Counted from the stretch's first letter, positions 7,866 to 17,042 are shown. The stretch is DNA of 64,000 bases from Mumia xiangluensis (GCF_010994095.1 NZ_WJYO01000001.1:744001-808000); one strand, 5' to 3'. Program-made: numbers and translations. The notes: generated from the sequence alone by a model not told the origin.

Positions 7866-8423
7866 ATGTCTGCAGAGTCGTTCGATCCCGCCTCGTCCGA
7901 TCAGCACGTCGTCGTCGGACCCGACGGCCAGCCCGTGGCCGCGCAGGAGCCGGAGGCCGACGAGGAGGAGCGCTCGCTCACCGAGCTCGTCGAGCAGCCC
8001 GCGAAGGTGATGCGGATCGGCAGCATGATCCGCCAGCTGCTCGAAGAGGTGAAGTCCGCACCGCTCGACGAGGCGAGCCGGGCCCGCCTGCGCGACATCC
8101 ACCAGACCTCCATCAAGGAGCTCGAGGACGGTCTCGCGCCTGAGCTGGTCGAGGAGCTCGAACGCCTCAGCCTGCCGTTCAACGACGCGACGCCGTCGGA
8201 CGACGAGCTCCGCATCGCCCAGGCTCAGCTGGTCGGCTGGCTCGAGGGCCTGTTCCACGGCATCCAGACCGCGATCTACGCCCAGCAGATGGCCGCGCAG
8301 AGCCAGCTCCAGCAGATGCGCCGCGCGCTGCCCGGCGCTCCGGCGGCTGGCATGCACCCGGGTGTCCCGGGCCAGCAGCCGACCGAGGACACGCCGCCGC
8401 ACGGGCCTGGCATGTATCTCTGA
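7866..8423 (+). CDS. bpa: Bacterial proteasome activator Bpa (PafE)
   Basis: 185 residues. The core from LVEQPAKVMRIGSMIRQLLEEV through the helix with LERLSLPFNDA and GWLEGLFHGIQTAIYAQQMAAQ matches the four-helix actinobacterial proteasome activator (mycobacterial Rv3780). The C-terminus is GMYL, close to the GQYL tail that docks into the 20S proteasome to open its gate without ATP. ATG at 7866 is preferred over the GTG at 7857. A tandem repeat array sits directly upstream, so promoter elements must be within or before it. Not linked here to proteasome genes. Confidence 0.88.
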   Translation: MSAESFDPASSDQHVVVGPDGQPVAAQEPEADEEERSLTELVEQPAKVMRIGSMIRQLLEEVKSAPLDEASRARLRDIHQTSIKELEDGLAPELVEELERLSLPFNDATPSDDELRIAQAQLVGWLEGLFHGIQTAIYAQQMAAQSQLQQMRRALPGAPAAGMHPGVPGQQPTEDTPPHGPGMYL

Positions 8424-8430
8424 CCAGCCC

Positions 8431-8476
8431 GTTCGGCATCCGCCGAACAGCGTGTCGGGGGCGTGACCCCCGACAC
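8431..8476 (+). terminator. Double hairpin after bpa
   Basis: Two adjacent inverted repeats follow the bpa stop: GTTCGGC/GCCGAAC (8431-8437, 8442-8448) and GTGTCGGGGG/CCCCCGACAC (8452-8461, 8467-8476). The second is a strong GC stem with a 5-base loop, typical of actinobacterial terminators. Confidence 0.7.
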
Positions 8477-8584
8477 AGGTACTTTGAGTCGTGCGCGCCG
8501 GATACTCGCCCGGCGCTGAGTAGCCGTTTCTGCGGTGATTGAGTATCTGCACGGTGATACCCGTGTACCCCTGACTGTTTGACT

Positions 8585-8618
8585 TCCTGCATCTCGTAGC
8601 ACAAGAGGAGATGCAGGA
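8585..8618 (+). promoter_or_regulatory. 11-bp inverted repeat enclosing the ribosome binding site of the WhiB-HTH gene
   Basis: Perfect arms TCCTGCATCTC (8585-8595) and GAGATGCAGGA (8608-8618) with a 12-base loop. The Shine-Dalgarno-like GAGGAG (8605-8610) falls at the loop/stem junction, 10 nt before the ATG at 8621, so in RNA the stem would hide it; in DNA the same palindrome could be an operator for the regulator itself. A TTTGAC box lies at 8578-8583. Confidence 0.65.
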
Positions 8619-8620
8619 TC

Positions 8621-9229
8621 ATGCGAACGCTCTCGGATCGACCCTTTCCCGACCGGCACCCTGTCGGCGCTCCGCTCGACGTCGTGCCGCCGTGCGCCTC
8701 GATGGCAGACGTGTACGACACGCTTGCGGAGCCGCTCGAAGACATCTCGCGTTCCAGTGACTCGTGGGATGCGTGGCAGGCGGCGCACGACCGGGCCGTC
8801 GAGGCGTGTGCCGGCTGTCCTCTCCTCGTCCAGTGCCTCTACCGGGCTGTCGTCGACGACGACGTGGCCGGATATGCGGCGTGCACGTCGCCGCAGGACC
8901 GAGCCGAGATCCGCACCCGTCTCGGTGTGACGGTCACCGCTCCCGACATCGACCGCATCGCCGGGGTCCGCTCGTCCGGGTCCCCGATCGACCACGAGGC
9001 GATCCTCGCGACGCGCCGGGCGTACCCGAACGACACGTTCGCCCAGCTCGCCGAGCGCCTCGGCTGCTCGCTCTCGACGATCAAGCGTCACCTCCGCGAG
9101 GCGTCGACCCGCCCGCGGCCGGCGACGAAGCCGCGAGCCTCCCGCACCACCCGCCCCAGCGTCGACGAGGTTCTCGACGTGTTCGACGAGGTCGTCGGCA
9201 ACGCGCCGATCTGTGCGCTGACGGCCTGA
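8621..9229 (+). CDS. WhiB-like Fe-S domain protein with C-terminal helix-turn-helix
   Basis: 202 residues. Four cysteines (25, 63, 66, 72) have the WhiB spacing C-x37-C-x2-C-x5-C, with ACAGCPLLVQC as the core, expected to hold a 4Fe-4S cluster. The usual GVWGG turn after the cluster is missing; DDDVAGYAACTSP stands in its place. Residues about 125-165 (THDFAQLAERLG-like region, SLSTIKRHLREA) look like a helix-turn-helix, so the protein may bind DNA itself instead of only through a sigma factor. Single gene with a striking hairpin over its ribosome binding site. Confidence 0.72.
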   Translation: MRTLSDRPFPDRHPVGAPLDVVPPCASMADVYDTLAEPLEDISRSSDSWDAWQAAHDRAVEACAGCPLLVQCLYRAVVDDDVAGYAACTSPQDRAEIRTRLGVTVTAPDIDRIAGVRSSGSPIDHEAILATRRAYPNDTFAQLAERLGCSLSTIKRHLREASTRPRPATKPRASRTTRPSVDEVLDVFDEVVGNAPICALTA

Positions 9230-9236
9230 TCCGACA

Positions 9237-9264
9237 GGCCGGCCGCGCACGGGGGCGGCCGGCC
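9237..9264. terminator. Bidirectional terminator between convergent genes
   Basis: Perfect 10-bp stem GGCCGGCCGC / GCGGCCGGCC with an 8-base loop, located between the stop of the WhiB-HTH gene and the stop of the minus-strand HAD gene. Confidence 0.8.
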
Positions 9265-9276
9265 CGGAGGGTCAGC

Positions 9277-10095
9277 TCAGAGGTACTTCTCGATCTCGCG
9301 GACGACGCCGTCGTTCTCGACGGTCTCGGTGACGTCGTCGGCGACGGCCTGGACGTGCAGCGGTGCGTGCCCCATCGCGACGCCGCGTCCGGCCCACTCG
9401 AGCATCTCGACGTCGTTGGAGCCGTCGCCGATCGCGAGCACGTCGGCGCGGTCGACGCCGAGCTCCGCGCAGACGTGCTCCAGCCCGGCGGCCTTGGACA
9501 CGCCCTCCGGGGCGAGGTCGAGCCACGCCGTGTAGCCCACGTAGTAGTTGGTGCCCTCCAGACCGAGACCGTGCGCGAGCTCGGCGAACTCCTCTGCGGA
9601 CGAGTCGGGGCTGCGGACGATCACGCGGCTGACCGGCTCGGCGATAAGCTCCTCGATCGACGCGTGCGCCATGTCGCCGCTGAGCTCGCCGTCGGGGAAC
9701 GGCTTGTTCATGCGGTAGCCGACGCCGAGGTTCTCGACGGCGACGGCAGCGTCGGGCACGGCCTCGAGCAGCGCGCGTACGGCAGGGGCGGCGTCGAAGG
9801 TCACCGAGTGCAGGATCTCGATCGGGTCGTACGAGAAGACGACCGAGCCGTTGCTCGCGACCGCGAGGCCCTTCGTGAAACCGAGCTTCTCGACCGCGTC
9901 CATCACGCCCGGCACGGCACGCCCGGTCGAGATCACGCAGTGGATCCCGGAGTCGGCGGCAGCGCGGACGATGTCGCGTACGGCGTCGGTCATCGTGTTG
10001 TCGTAGTCGACGATGGTGCCGTCGACGTCCAGCGCGATCATGCGAGGCCGCCAGGTCGTGGGGGCGTCGCCGGTGGTCTGTGAGGTCAACGTCAA
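9277..10095 (-). CDS. HAD-superfamily phosphatase, Cof/IIB type
   Basis: 272 residues. Motif I is [13 protein letters not shown], motif II ISTGR, motif III lysine in [11 protein letters not shown], motif [14 protein letters not shown], and the cap lies between motifs II and III as in Cof-type HAD enzymes that dephosphorylate sugar phosphates and cofactors. The start chosen is a TTG whose second and third bases overlap the serS stop (TTGA); the alternative is the ATG at the MIALDVDG segment, which would remove about 18 residues. Co-transcribed with serS. Confidence 0.82.
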   Translation of the reverse strand: MTLTSQTTGDAPTTWRPRMIALDVDGTIVDYDNTMTDAVRDIVRAAADSGIHCVISTGRAVPGVMDAVEKLGFTKGLAVASNGSVVFSYDPIEILHSVTFDAAPAVRALLEAVPDAAVAVENLGVGYRMNKPFPDGELSGDMAHASIEELIAEPVSRVIVRSPDSSAEEFAELAHGLGLEGTNYYVGYTAWLDLAPEGVSKAAGLEHVCAELGVDRADVLAIGDGSNDVEMLEWAGRGVAMGHAPLHVQAVADDVTETVENDGVVREIEKYL

Positions 10096-11366
10096 GACAG
10101 CGGCTCCAAGATCTCTCGCCCACCGAGGTAGGGCTGCAGCGCCTTCGGGACCCGGACCGAGCCGTCGGCCTGCTGGTGGTTCTCGAGGAGGGCGATGATC
10201 GTCCGGGTCGACGCCATCAGCGTGCCGTTGAGCGTGGCGAGCGGCGTCACCTGCTCGCCGTCACGCATGCGGATGCTCAGCCGGCGCGCCTGGAACTGGG
10301 TGCAGTTCGAGGTCGACGTCAGCTCGCGGTACTTGCCCTGGGTCGGGATCCACGCCTCGCAGTCGAACTTGCGGATCGCCGACAGCCCGAGGTCGCCGGC
10401 GGCGACGTCGATGACGCGGTACGGGAGCTCCAGCGCGTTGAGCCAGTCCTGCTCGTGCGCCAGCAGCTCCTCGTGGACCGCGTACGAGTCCTCGGGCGTC
10501 GCGTAGACGAACATCTCCACCTTGTCGAACCAGTGAACCCGGAAGATCCCCCGGGTGTCCTTCCCGTACGAGCCTGCCTCGCGGCGGTAGCACGGGCTGA
10601 ACCCGGCGTAACGGCGCGGCAAAGTGTCGGCGTCGAGGATCTCGTCGGAGTGGTACGCGGCGAGCGGCACCTCCGACGTGCCGACGAGGAAGAGGTCGTC
10701 CTTCGGGAGGTGGTAGACGTCGTCGGCGGCCTGGCCCAGGAAGCCGGTGCCCTCCATCGCGGACGGCTTCACCAGTGCCGGAGGGATCATCGGCGTGAAG
10801 CCCCAGGCCGCGGCGCGCTCCATCGCCATCGACACGAGCGCCAGCTCGAGCTGCGCGCCGATGCCGGTGAGGAAGTAGAAGCGCGCGCCGCTGACCTTCG
10901 CGCCGCGCTCGATGTCGAACGCGCCGAGACGCTTGCCGAGCTCGAGGTGGTCGAGCGGCTCGAAGCCCTCGGCGGCGAAGTCACGGGGCTCGCCGACGAT
11001 CTCGCGGACCACGAAGTCCTCCTCGCCGCCCTCGGGTGCCTCGGGTGCAGCCAGGTTGGGGAGCCCCGCGAAGAGGGCGTCGAAGGCCTTGGCGGCCTCG
11101 GCGGACGCGGCGTCGGCGGCCTTGACCTCGCCTGCCAGCTCCTTGGTGCGGGCGAGCAGGTCGGCCTTCTCGTCGCCGGAGGCCTGGGCGACCTTCTTGC
11201 CGAGCTGCTTCTGCTCGGCACGCAACGCCTCGTACCGTCCGATCGACGAGCGGCGTGCCTCGTCGGCGGAGATCAGCTCGTCGACGATCGCCTCGGACTC
11301 ACCGCGGCGGCGCTGGGCGGCGCGGATCTCGTCGGGGTTGTCTCGGAGCGTGCGAACGTCGATCAT
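10092..11366 (-). CDS. serS: Seryl-tRNA synthetase
   Basis: 424 residues, the normal length. An N-terminal two-helix coiled coil (about residues 25-105) precedes the class II catalytic core; motif 2 region [19 protein letters not shown] and motif 3 [19 protein letters not shown] are clear. It charges the serine tRNAs, two of which lie within 8 kb. The downstream HAD phosphatase overlaps its stop. Confidence 0.96.
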   Translation of the reverse strand: MIDVRTLRDNPDEIRAAQRRRGESEAIVDELISADEARRSSIGRYEALRAEQKQLGKKVAQASGDEKADLLARTKELAGEVKAADAASAEAAKAFDALFAGLPNLAAPEAPEGGEEDFVVREIVGEPRDFAAEGFEPLDHLELGKRLGAFDIERGAKVSGARFYFLTGIGAQLELALVSMAMERAAAWGFTPMIPPALVKPSAMEGTGFLGQAADDVYHLPKDDLFLVGTSEVPLAAYHSDEILDADTLPRRYAGFSPCYRREAGSYGKDTRGIFRVHWFDKVEMFVYATPEDSYAVHEELLAHEQDWLNALELPYRVIDVAAGDLGLSAIRKFDCEAWIPTQGKYRELTSTSNCTQFQARRLSIRMRDGEQVTPLATLNGTLMASTRTIIALLENHQQADGSVRVPKALQPYLGGREILEPLS

Positions 11367-11409
11367 TCCCCCAGCCTATCTGCGGGGGCGACACCATTAC
11401 CCTGAGCAG

Positions 11410-13011
11410 GTGCCGATCGACGTCCGCCGCGCCCGCCCCGCGCGCACCGCCTTCCTGCCGACGATGGTCGGATCCCTCTTCGGGGTTTACCTCGTGCTGG
11501 CTGCGATGGTGTGGTGGGAGTGGCCGCCGCTGATGGACCTCGACCACACGGTCGCCGTCTGGGCGCACGACGTGATCGTCGGCAAGGACGGCTGGATCGA
11601 CCTGTTCGACTGGATCGCCGAGTGGCTCGGCCCCATGGTGCTGCGCCTCGTGATGGCCGTGACGGTGCTGTGGCTCGTGCTGCGCCGCGCCTACCGGGTC
11701 GCGGTCTGGATCGCCGTGTCGATCCCGCTGCAGTTCCTGGCGGTCTACGGGTTCAAGCGGCTGTTCGAGCGCCCGCGGCCGACCTTCGCCGACCCCGTGC
11801 ACGTGACGGACGGCTTCTCCTTCCCCAGCGGCCATGCGACCGCAGCGGCGACGTTCGCGACCGTCATGGTGGTCGTCACTCTCCTCGTGCTGCGCCGGGG
11901 CCTGCTGCGCCAGCTGGTCATCGCCGTGTGGGTGGTGATGGCGCTGATCATCGGGGCGGACCGGATCTTCCTCGGCGTCCACTACGTCTCCGACGTCGTC
12001 GCGGGCTTCGCGCTCGGCACCGCGATCCCGCTCGCGCTGTGGTGGCTGCTCACGCTCCGGGTCTTCGCCGAGCAGGAGGCCCCGCACCCCGCGGTCGCCG
12101 GGACGGGTCGCCGCCAGGTCGCCGTCGTGCTCAACCCGGTGAAGGTCGGCGACGTCGACGTCTTCCGCGCGAAGGTCACGGAGGCGGCCGTACGCCACGA
12201 CTGGGCCGAGCCGAAGTTCTTCGAGACGACGATCGAGGACCCGGGCGGCGGCCAGGCCATCGCTGCGCTGGAGGGCGAGGCCGACCTGGTGATCGTGGCG
12301 GGCGGCGACGGCACGGTCCGCGAGGCGTGCGGGATGCTCGCGCGTACGGGCATCGGCGTCGGCATCGTCCCGCTGGGCACCGGCAACCTTCTCGCCCGCA
12401 ACCTCTCCATCCCGCTGCACATGGTGGACGCGATCGACAACGCGTTCACCGGTCAGGACCGCGCGGTCGACCTCGTCCGTCTGCAGATCGACGGCTCGGA
12501 GGAGGCGACGACGTTCCTCGTGATGGCGGGCCTCGGCTTCGACGCCGCGATCATGACCGGCACCAACGAGGACCTCAAGAAGAAGGTCGGCTGGCTCGCG
12601 TACGTCGTCTCCGGCGTCAAGCAGCTGTTCCGGTTCCCCAACGCGCGGGTGCAGATCTCTGTCGACGACGGCGAGTTCGTACGCCACCGCGCGTTGACGG
12701 TGGTCGTCGGCAACGTGGGCTTCCTGCAGGGTGGGCTGCCGCTGCTCCCCGACGCGGAGATCGACGACGGCCAGATCGACGTGGTCGTGATCGCACCCCC
12801 GCACAAGTTCGCGTTCCTGCGCGTGGGGCTGCGGCTGATCGCCCGGCGCAAGCGCACCGATGAGCGGCTCGACCGGATGACGGGCCGGACCGTGACGATC
12901 CGCGCCGACAAGCCGACACCGATGCAGCTCGACGGCGACCCCATCGGCGAGCACTCAGAGCTGCGCGCGACCGTCGAGCCGGGCGTGCTCCTGGTCCGCG
13001 TCGCGCGATGA
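11410..13011 (+). CDS. Fusion of PAP2 phosphatase and diacylglycerol/sphingosine kinase domains
   Basis: 533 residues from a GTG start; the longer frame upstream is antisense to serS. Residues about 20-235 are a membrane-bound PAP2 phosphatase: KRLFERPRP, PSGHATAA and GVHYVSDVVAG are its three catalytic motifs. Residues about 245-533 are a diacylglycerol-kinase catalytic domain with GGDGTVREACG and PLGTGNLLARNL. One half removes and the other adds phosphate on lipid substrates, so the protein may convert or recycle phospholipid headgroups. Hydrophobic helices are confined to the first half. Confidence 0.87.
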   Translation: MPIDVRRARPARTAFLPTMVGSLFGVYLVLAAMVWWEWPPLMDLDHTVAVWAHDVIVGKDGWIDLFDWIAEWLGPMVLRLVMAVTVLWLVLRRAYRVAVWIAVSIPLQFLAVYGFKRLFERPRPTFADPVHVTDGFSFPSGHATAAATFATVMVVVTLLVLRRGLLRQLVIAVWVVMALIIGADRIFLGVHYVSDVVAGFALGTAIPLALWWLLTLRVFAEQEAPHPAVAGTGRRQVAVVLNPVKVGDVDVFRAKVTEAAVRHDWAEPKFFETTIEDPGGGQAIAALEGEADLVIVAGGDGTVREACGMLARTGIGVGIVPLGTGNLLARNLSIPLHMVDAIDNAFTGQDRAVDLVRLQIDGSEEATTFLVMAGLGFDAAIMTGTNEDLKKKVGWLAYVVSGVKQLFRFPNARVQISVDDGEFVRHRALTVVVGNVGFLQGGLPLLPDAEIDDGQIDVVVIAPPHKFAFLRVGLRLIARRKRTDERLDRMTGRTVTIRADKPTPMQLDGDPIGEHSELRATVEPGVLLVRVAR

Positions 13012-13134
13012 TTGCGCGGTAAATGTCACGATCAGGTAACGGAAGTCACCCCCGTATTCCCTTGTGCGTAACTCGCTGTTGAACTCTCTTTCGCATGTGG
13101 TGCAGATCGCACCAATCCTCGGAGGGAGATCACC

Positions 13135-14091
13135 ATGCCTCAGGCGAAGCCTGCCCTGAAGTCGAGGCGTACGCGCCTCGCAGCCGCCTCGACGAGCGCG
13201 GCGCTGGTTGCCGGAGTTGGCGGCCTCGTGCTCGCCGGCGCACCGGCGGCGAACGCGACCAACGTCACCAAGACCTTCAGCTACACCTGCACCACGACGG
13301 CCAACGGGCTTCCGCTTCCGACGTCGACGGTTCCGGTGAAGGCGTCGGTCGACCTGCCGACGCGTGTGGCGCCGGGCCAGACGCTGTCGAGCCGGAGCAC
13401 CGCGATCACGCTCACCATCCCCGAGACGCTCCGCAAGCCGACGTACGAGCTGTTGAGTGCTCGCAAGGTGAGCGGCTACTCCCGCGATGCGTCGGTGGCG
13501 ATCGCCGCTCCCGGTGCGGCCACGCAGACGCTGACGATCCTCAACCTCGGCACAGCACCCGTTCCGGTCCCGGCGACGCCGGGCACGCCCTGGAACATCC
13601 CCACGCGCGGCACCGTGCCCGCCGTCAAGATCTCCACCGCCGCCAAGTCGGTCGGAACCGTCTCGATGCCGGTCAAGTTCACGGTCCGGGCAACGCTGTA
13701 CAACGAGGCCGGCGCGAAGATCGGTAGCACCGACGGCGTCATCATGAACTGCTCGACCACGGGCGACCGGACCCTCGCCAAGATCGCCATCGGCAAGGCG
13801 ACGGCCAAGATCGCCTCGGCGAAGGCCAGCCCGAAGAAGATCAAGGCCAAGAAGACCAAGGCCAAGGTCGCCGTCCGGCTCTCCACCGCCGCCGGTGTGC
13901 CGCTGACCGGCAAGGTCACCGCCAAGGTCGGCAAGAAGACCGTCGGCAAGGGCACCGTCCGTGGCGGCAAGGCCACGCTCAAGCTGAAGGCGTTCAAGAA
14001 GAAGGGCACCTACAAGGTCAAGCTGACCTACAGCGGCTCGGCATCCACGACGGGCGCGACCAAGACGATCAAGATCAAGGTCAAGAAGTAG
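13135..14091 (+). CDS. Secreted Ig-like repeat protein (smaller of two relatives)
   Basis: 318 residues with a signal peptide (basic start, hydrophobic AALVAGVGGLVLAG, cleavage near ANA). Residues about 40-205 form a beta-rich domain containing a FSYTCTTTANG start and a later NCSTTGDR, so two cysteines may pair; the same domain occurs twice in the protein at 18095. The pattern resembles DUF6801-like actinobacterial secreted domains. Residues about 220-318 are a lysine-rich Ig-like domain (Big_3 type) ending TIKIKVKK. RBS GGAGGG lies 8 nt before ATG. Probably cell-wall associated; role unknown. Confidence 0.75.
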   Translation: MPQAKPALKSRRTRLAAASTSAALVAGVGGLVLAGAPAANATNVTKTFSYTCTTTANGLPLPTSTVPVKASVDLPTRVAPGQTLSSRSTAITLTIPETLRKPTYELLSARKVSGYSRDASVAIAAPGAATQTLTILNLGTAPVPVPATPGTPWNIPTRGTVPAVKISTAAKSVGTVSMPVKFTVRATLYNEAGAKIGSTDGVIMNCSTTGDRTLAKIAIGKATAKIASAKASPKKIKAKKTKAKVAVRLSTAAGVPLTGKVTAKVGKKTVGKGTVRGGKATLKLKAFKKKGTYKVKLTYSGSASTTGATKTIKIKVKK

Positions 14092-14155
14092 GCAACACCC
14101 ACCACGTCTCGGGATTCGGCACGGCGGCGACGCCGTACGGACCCTCCGAGGGGAC

Positions 14156-14192
14156 GACTGCCCTGGACCCAAAGCGGGGGCCCAGGGCAGTC
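14156..14192 (+). terminator. Hairpin after the small secreted protein gene
   Basis: Arms GACTGCCCTGG (14156-14166) and CCAGGGCAGTC (14182-14192) with further pairing GGGACGA/TCGTCCC around them after a small bulge. Follows the gene stop by about 65 bp. Confidence 0.7.
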
Positions 14193-14222
14193 GCTCGTCC
14201 CGGGCCACTCGCGCCGCGCCCC

Positions 14223-14316
14223 TCCCGTTTGCCACGCTCCCACCGCAAACGCCTGCCGTGCACCGCATATATACGGTGCGCGGGGCGTACTTGCGGTGGG
14301 AGCGTGGCAAACGGGA
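14223..14316. repeat. Composite palindromic element, copy 1
   Basis: A perfect 26-bp inverted repeat (14223-14248 against 14291-14316; core TTTGCCACGCTCCCACCGCAA) surrounds a 42-bp centre holding a second small hairpin GCACCG-catatata-CGGTGC (14260-14279). The whole could fold into a long cruciform or RNA stem. Related modules recur at 14460-14543. Intergenic; no coding sense. Confidence 0.8.
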
Positions 14317-14459
14317 CTGCGGGCAGTCGCTCGTGGTATGAACCGTTCGTGTCTCCGACATCGCGCGACGAGCGCCGGCAGACCGAGCAGCGCTGCCAGC
14401 GCCGCGGGCACGCCAGGCCGGCACGCAGTGGGAGCTCTTTCGCCACGCACCAGCGGCAT

Positions 14460-14543
14460 TTGCAGTGGGAGCACCGCAAGTGCCGCCAGTGCACCGCGAA
14501 TTTGCGGTGCAGCGCGGGTGTTTGCGGTGGGAGCACCGCAAAC
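14460..14543. repeat. Composite palindromic element, copy 2 (diverged)
   Basis: Shares modules with copy 1: TTGCAGTGGGAGCACCGCAA (14461-14480), a central hairpin GCACCGC-gaattt-GCGGTGC (14492-14511) and TTTGCGGTGGGAGCACCGC then AAA (14522-14543), the last being itself an 8-bp stem TTTGCGGT/ACCGCAAA. Here the outer modules are direct, not inverted, repeats. It ends 4 bp before the 3' end of the GH65 gene, where it may also act as that gene's terminator. Confidence 0.65.
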
Positions 14544-14546
14544 GCC

Positions 14547-17042
14547 CTACGGGTGGGGAACGGTGGCGGTGATGATGGAGCCGTCGGCTCGGCGTACGCC
14601 GTCGAGCGGACCCGGGCCGGGCGTGGGGCCGAGCGCGGGACCCTGACCGTCGAGGGGTACGACGACCGGCTCCTTGGCGGTGACATGCACGATCTTGCCC
14701 CGTACGGAGAGCTTGGCGCCCGCGCCCTGCTCGACGCTGAGCTCGATCGACTCGGCGCTCACGCGGACGCGCAGCCGTGATCCGCGGAGCATCACGCGGT
14801 AGGTGAGGCTGTCCCACCCGGCGGGCAGCCGCGGGTCGATCGAGAACTCGCCGTTGTAGTCGCGGAACCCGCCGAACCCGCTGACCAGAGCACTCCACAC
14901 ACCGCCGGTCGAGGCGACGTGGACGCCGTCGGAGGCGTTGCCGTGGAGGTCGGCCAGGTCGACGTACAGCGCCTCGGTGAAGTAGCGCACCGCGAGGTCG
15001 GAGTAGCCGACCTCGGCAGCGATCAGCGACTGCACGACGGCCGACAGCGTCGAGTCGCCGGTGGTGATCGGGTCGTAGTACTCGAAGTCGTTGCGCTTCT
15101 GCTCCACCGTGAACTGGTCGCCCTGCAGGTACAGCGCCAGTACGACGTCGGCCTGCTTGAGCACCTGGAACCGGTAGATCACGAGCGGGTGGTAGTGCAG
15201 CAGCAGGGGCCGCTGCTCCGCCGGCGTGTGCGCGAGGTCCCACACCTCCCGCTCCAGGAAGTGCGAGTCCTGCGGGTGGATGCCGAGGTGCTCGTCGTAC
15301 GGGATCGCCATCGCCTCGGCGGCGCGCTCCCACTCGTCGATCTCGTCCGGGTCGAGGTCGAGGCGTGCCATCATCCGGGCGTACGCCTGGGGCCACGCCG
15401 ACTCGAGCTCGCGGACCGCGCGTGCTGCGCGTCGCAGGTTGAACCGCGCCATGACGTTCGTGAACAGGTTGTCGTTGACGACCGTCGTGTACTCGTCCGG
15501 ACCGGTGACGCCGTGGATGTGGAACGACCCCGCGCCTTCATTGCGCCAGAACCCGAGGTCGGCCCACATGCGGGCGGTCTCGACCAGGATGTCGACGGCC
15601 TCCCGCATGAGGAAGTCCGTGTCGCCGGTCGCGTCGACATAACGGCTCAGGGCGTACGAGATGTCCGCGTCGATGTGGTACTGCGCGGTGCCTGCGGCGT
15701 AGTACGCAGACGCCTCCTCGCCGTTGATCGTGCGCCACGGGAACAGCGCCCCGCGTTGCGAGAGGTCGCGCGCGCGGCGCCGAGCGGCGGGCAGCATGTT
15801 GTACCGGAAGCGCAGCGCCGCCCGCGCGAGCTGCGGATAGACGTAGGTCAGGAACGGCAGGACGTAGATCTCGGTGTCCCAGAAGTAGTGGCCGCCGTAG
15901 CCGGACCCTGTCACGCCCTTCGCCGGGATGCCGGCACCCTCGGCGCGCGCGGAGGCCTGTGCCACCTGGAAGAGGTTCCACCGCATCGCCTGCTGGAGGG
16001 AGTCTTGACCGCCGATCTCGACGTCGGCACGGGCCCAGAAGGAGTCCAGCCACGCCTTCTGGTCGCTGAACTGGCGTCCGATGCCCTCACCGTCGACACG
16101 GTCGAGCGTGCGGCGGCAGCGGTCGAGGAGCTCGCGGGCCGGCACGCCGCGTGACGTGTGGTAGGCGGCGACCTTCGTGAGCCGGATCGTGTGGCCCGGT
16201 TGCGCGTCGACCTGGTAGACGACCTTGGCCATGTCCTCCTCGACGTACATGCGCCGCTGGACCGGGTCGGGAGTCTCGATCGTGTGGTCGGCGCCGACGC
16301 CCAGGGTCATCCCCGACTCGGCGGCGCGGTAGCCGAGCAGGACCCGCGCGCAGCTCTCGTCGACGTCTTGGAGCTGGGGCTCGAGCACCCGTCGCCCGAA
16401 GCGCTCGGCCTTGCGGGGGTCGGCGCCCTCGCCCATCGCGGCGGCCCGCACGTGGTACTCGTCCTCGCCGTCCTGCCGGTTGAGCAGCTGGCACGACAGT
16501 GTGATCGGGGCTGCAGCGTCGAGGACAGTCACCTCGAAGGTCATCACGGCGAGGTGGCGCTGGGTGAACGAGACCATCCGCTCCGAGCGGATCCGGACCC
16601 GCTTGCCGGCCGGCGTGCGCCACACGATCTCGCGGGTGAGCACACCGGTCCGGAAGTCGAGAGAGCGCTCGTAGTCGATGAGGTCGGCGACGGGGAGCAG
16701 CAGCGGCTCGTCGTCGACGTACAGGCGGATCACCTTCGCGTCGGGCGCGTTGACGATCGTCTGCCCGACGCGGGCGAACCCGAACGCCTCCTCGGCGTGG
16801 TTGATCTTCCAGGTCTCGTGGAAGCCGTTGACGAAGGTGCCGTGCGCGTACGACTCGCGGCCCTCCTCGACGTTGCCGCGCAGGCCGAGGTAGCCGTTGC
16901 CGAGGGCGAACAGCGTCTCCGTACGACCGAGGTCGTCGGCGCTGTAGAAGCGCTCGACGAGGCGCCAGCGGTCGACCGGCCAGCGGTGCCGGTCGAGGTA
17001 GTCGGAGACGTGGCGCGGGCTGTCGCGCGGGACCGGGGTCAC
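14547..17042 (-). CDS. Glycoside hydrolase family 65 disaccharide phosphorylase (trehalose/maltose/kojibiose type)
   Basis: 831 residues, usual for GH65. The N-terminal domain has NGYLGLRGNVEEGRE; the catalytic (alpha/alpha)6 barrel has GVTGPDEYTTVVNDN with the general-acid glutamate, and WDTEIYVLPFLTY. Phosphorolysis of an alpha-glucosyl disaccharide gives beta-glucose 1-phosphate and glucose. The GTG start overlaps the stop of the beta-phosphoglucomutase gene (GTGA), which would convert that product to glucose 6-phosphate; the pair forms a complete route. Which disaccharide is used cannot be decided from the sequence. Confidence 0.88.
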   Translation of the reverse strand: MTPVPRDSPRHVSDYLDRHRWPVDRWRLVERFYSADDLGRTETLFALGNGYLGLRGNVEEGRESYAHGTFVNGFHETWKINHAEEAFGFARVGQTIVNAPDAKVIRLYVDDEPLLLPVADLIDYERSLDFRTGVLTREIVWRTPAGKRVRIRSERMVSFTQRHLAVMTFEVTVLDAAAPITLSCQLLNRQDGEDEYHVRAAAMGEGADPRKAERFGRRVLEPQLQDVDESCARVLLGYRAAESGMTLGVGADHTIETPDPVQRRMYVEEDMAKVVYQVDAQPGHTIRLTKVAAYHTSRGVPARELLDRCRRTLDRVDGEGIGRQFSDQKAWLDSFWARADVEIGGQDSLQQAMRWNLFQVAQASARAEGAGIPAKGVTGSGYGGHYFWDTEIYVLPFLTYVYPQLARAALRFRYNMLPAARRRARDLSQRGALFPWRTINGEEASAYYAAGTAQYHIDADISYALSRYVDATGDTDFLMREAVDILVETARMWADLGFWRNEGAGSFHIHGVTGPDEYTTVVNDNLFTNVMARFNLRRAARAVRELESAWPQAYARMMARLDLDPDEIDEWERAAEAMAIPYDEHLGIHPQDSHFLEREVWDLAHTPAEQRPLLLHYHPLVIYRFQVLKQADVVLALYLQGDQFTVEQKRNDFEYYDPITTGDSTLSAVVQSLIAAEVGYSDLAVRYFTEALYVDLADLHGNASDGVHVASTGGVWSALVSGFGGFRDYNGEFSIDPRLPAGWDSLTYRVMLRGSRLRVRVSAESIELSVEQGAGAKLSVRGKIVHVTAKEPVVVPLDGQGPALGPTPGPGPLDGVRRADGSIITATVPHP

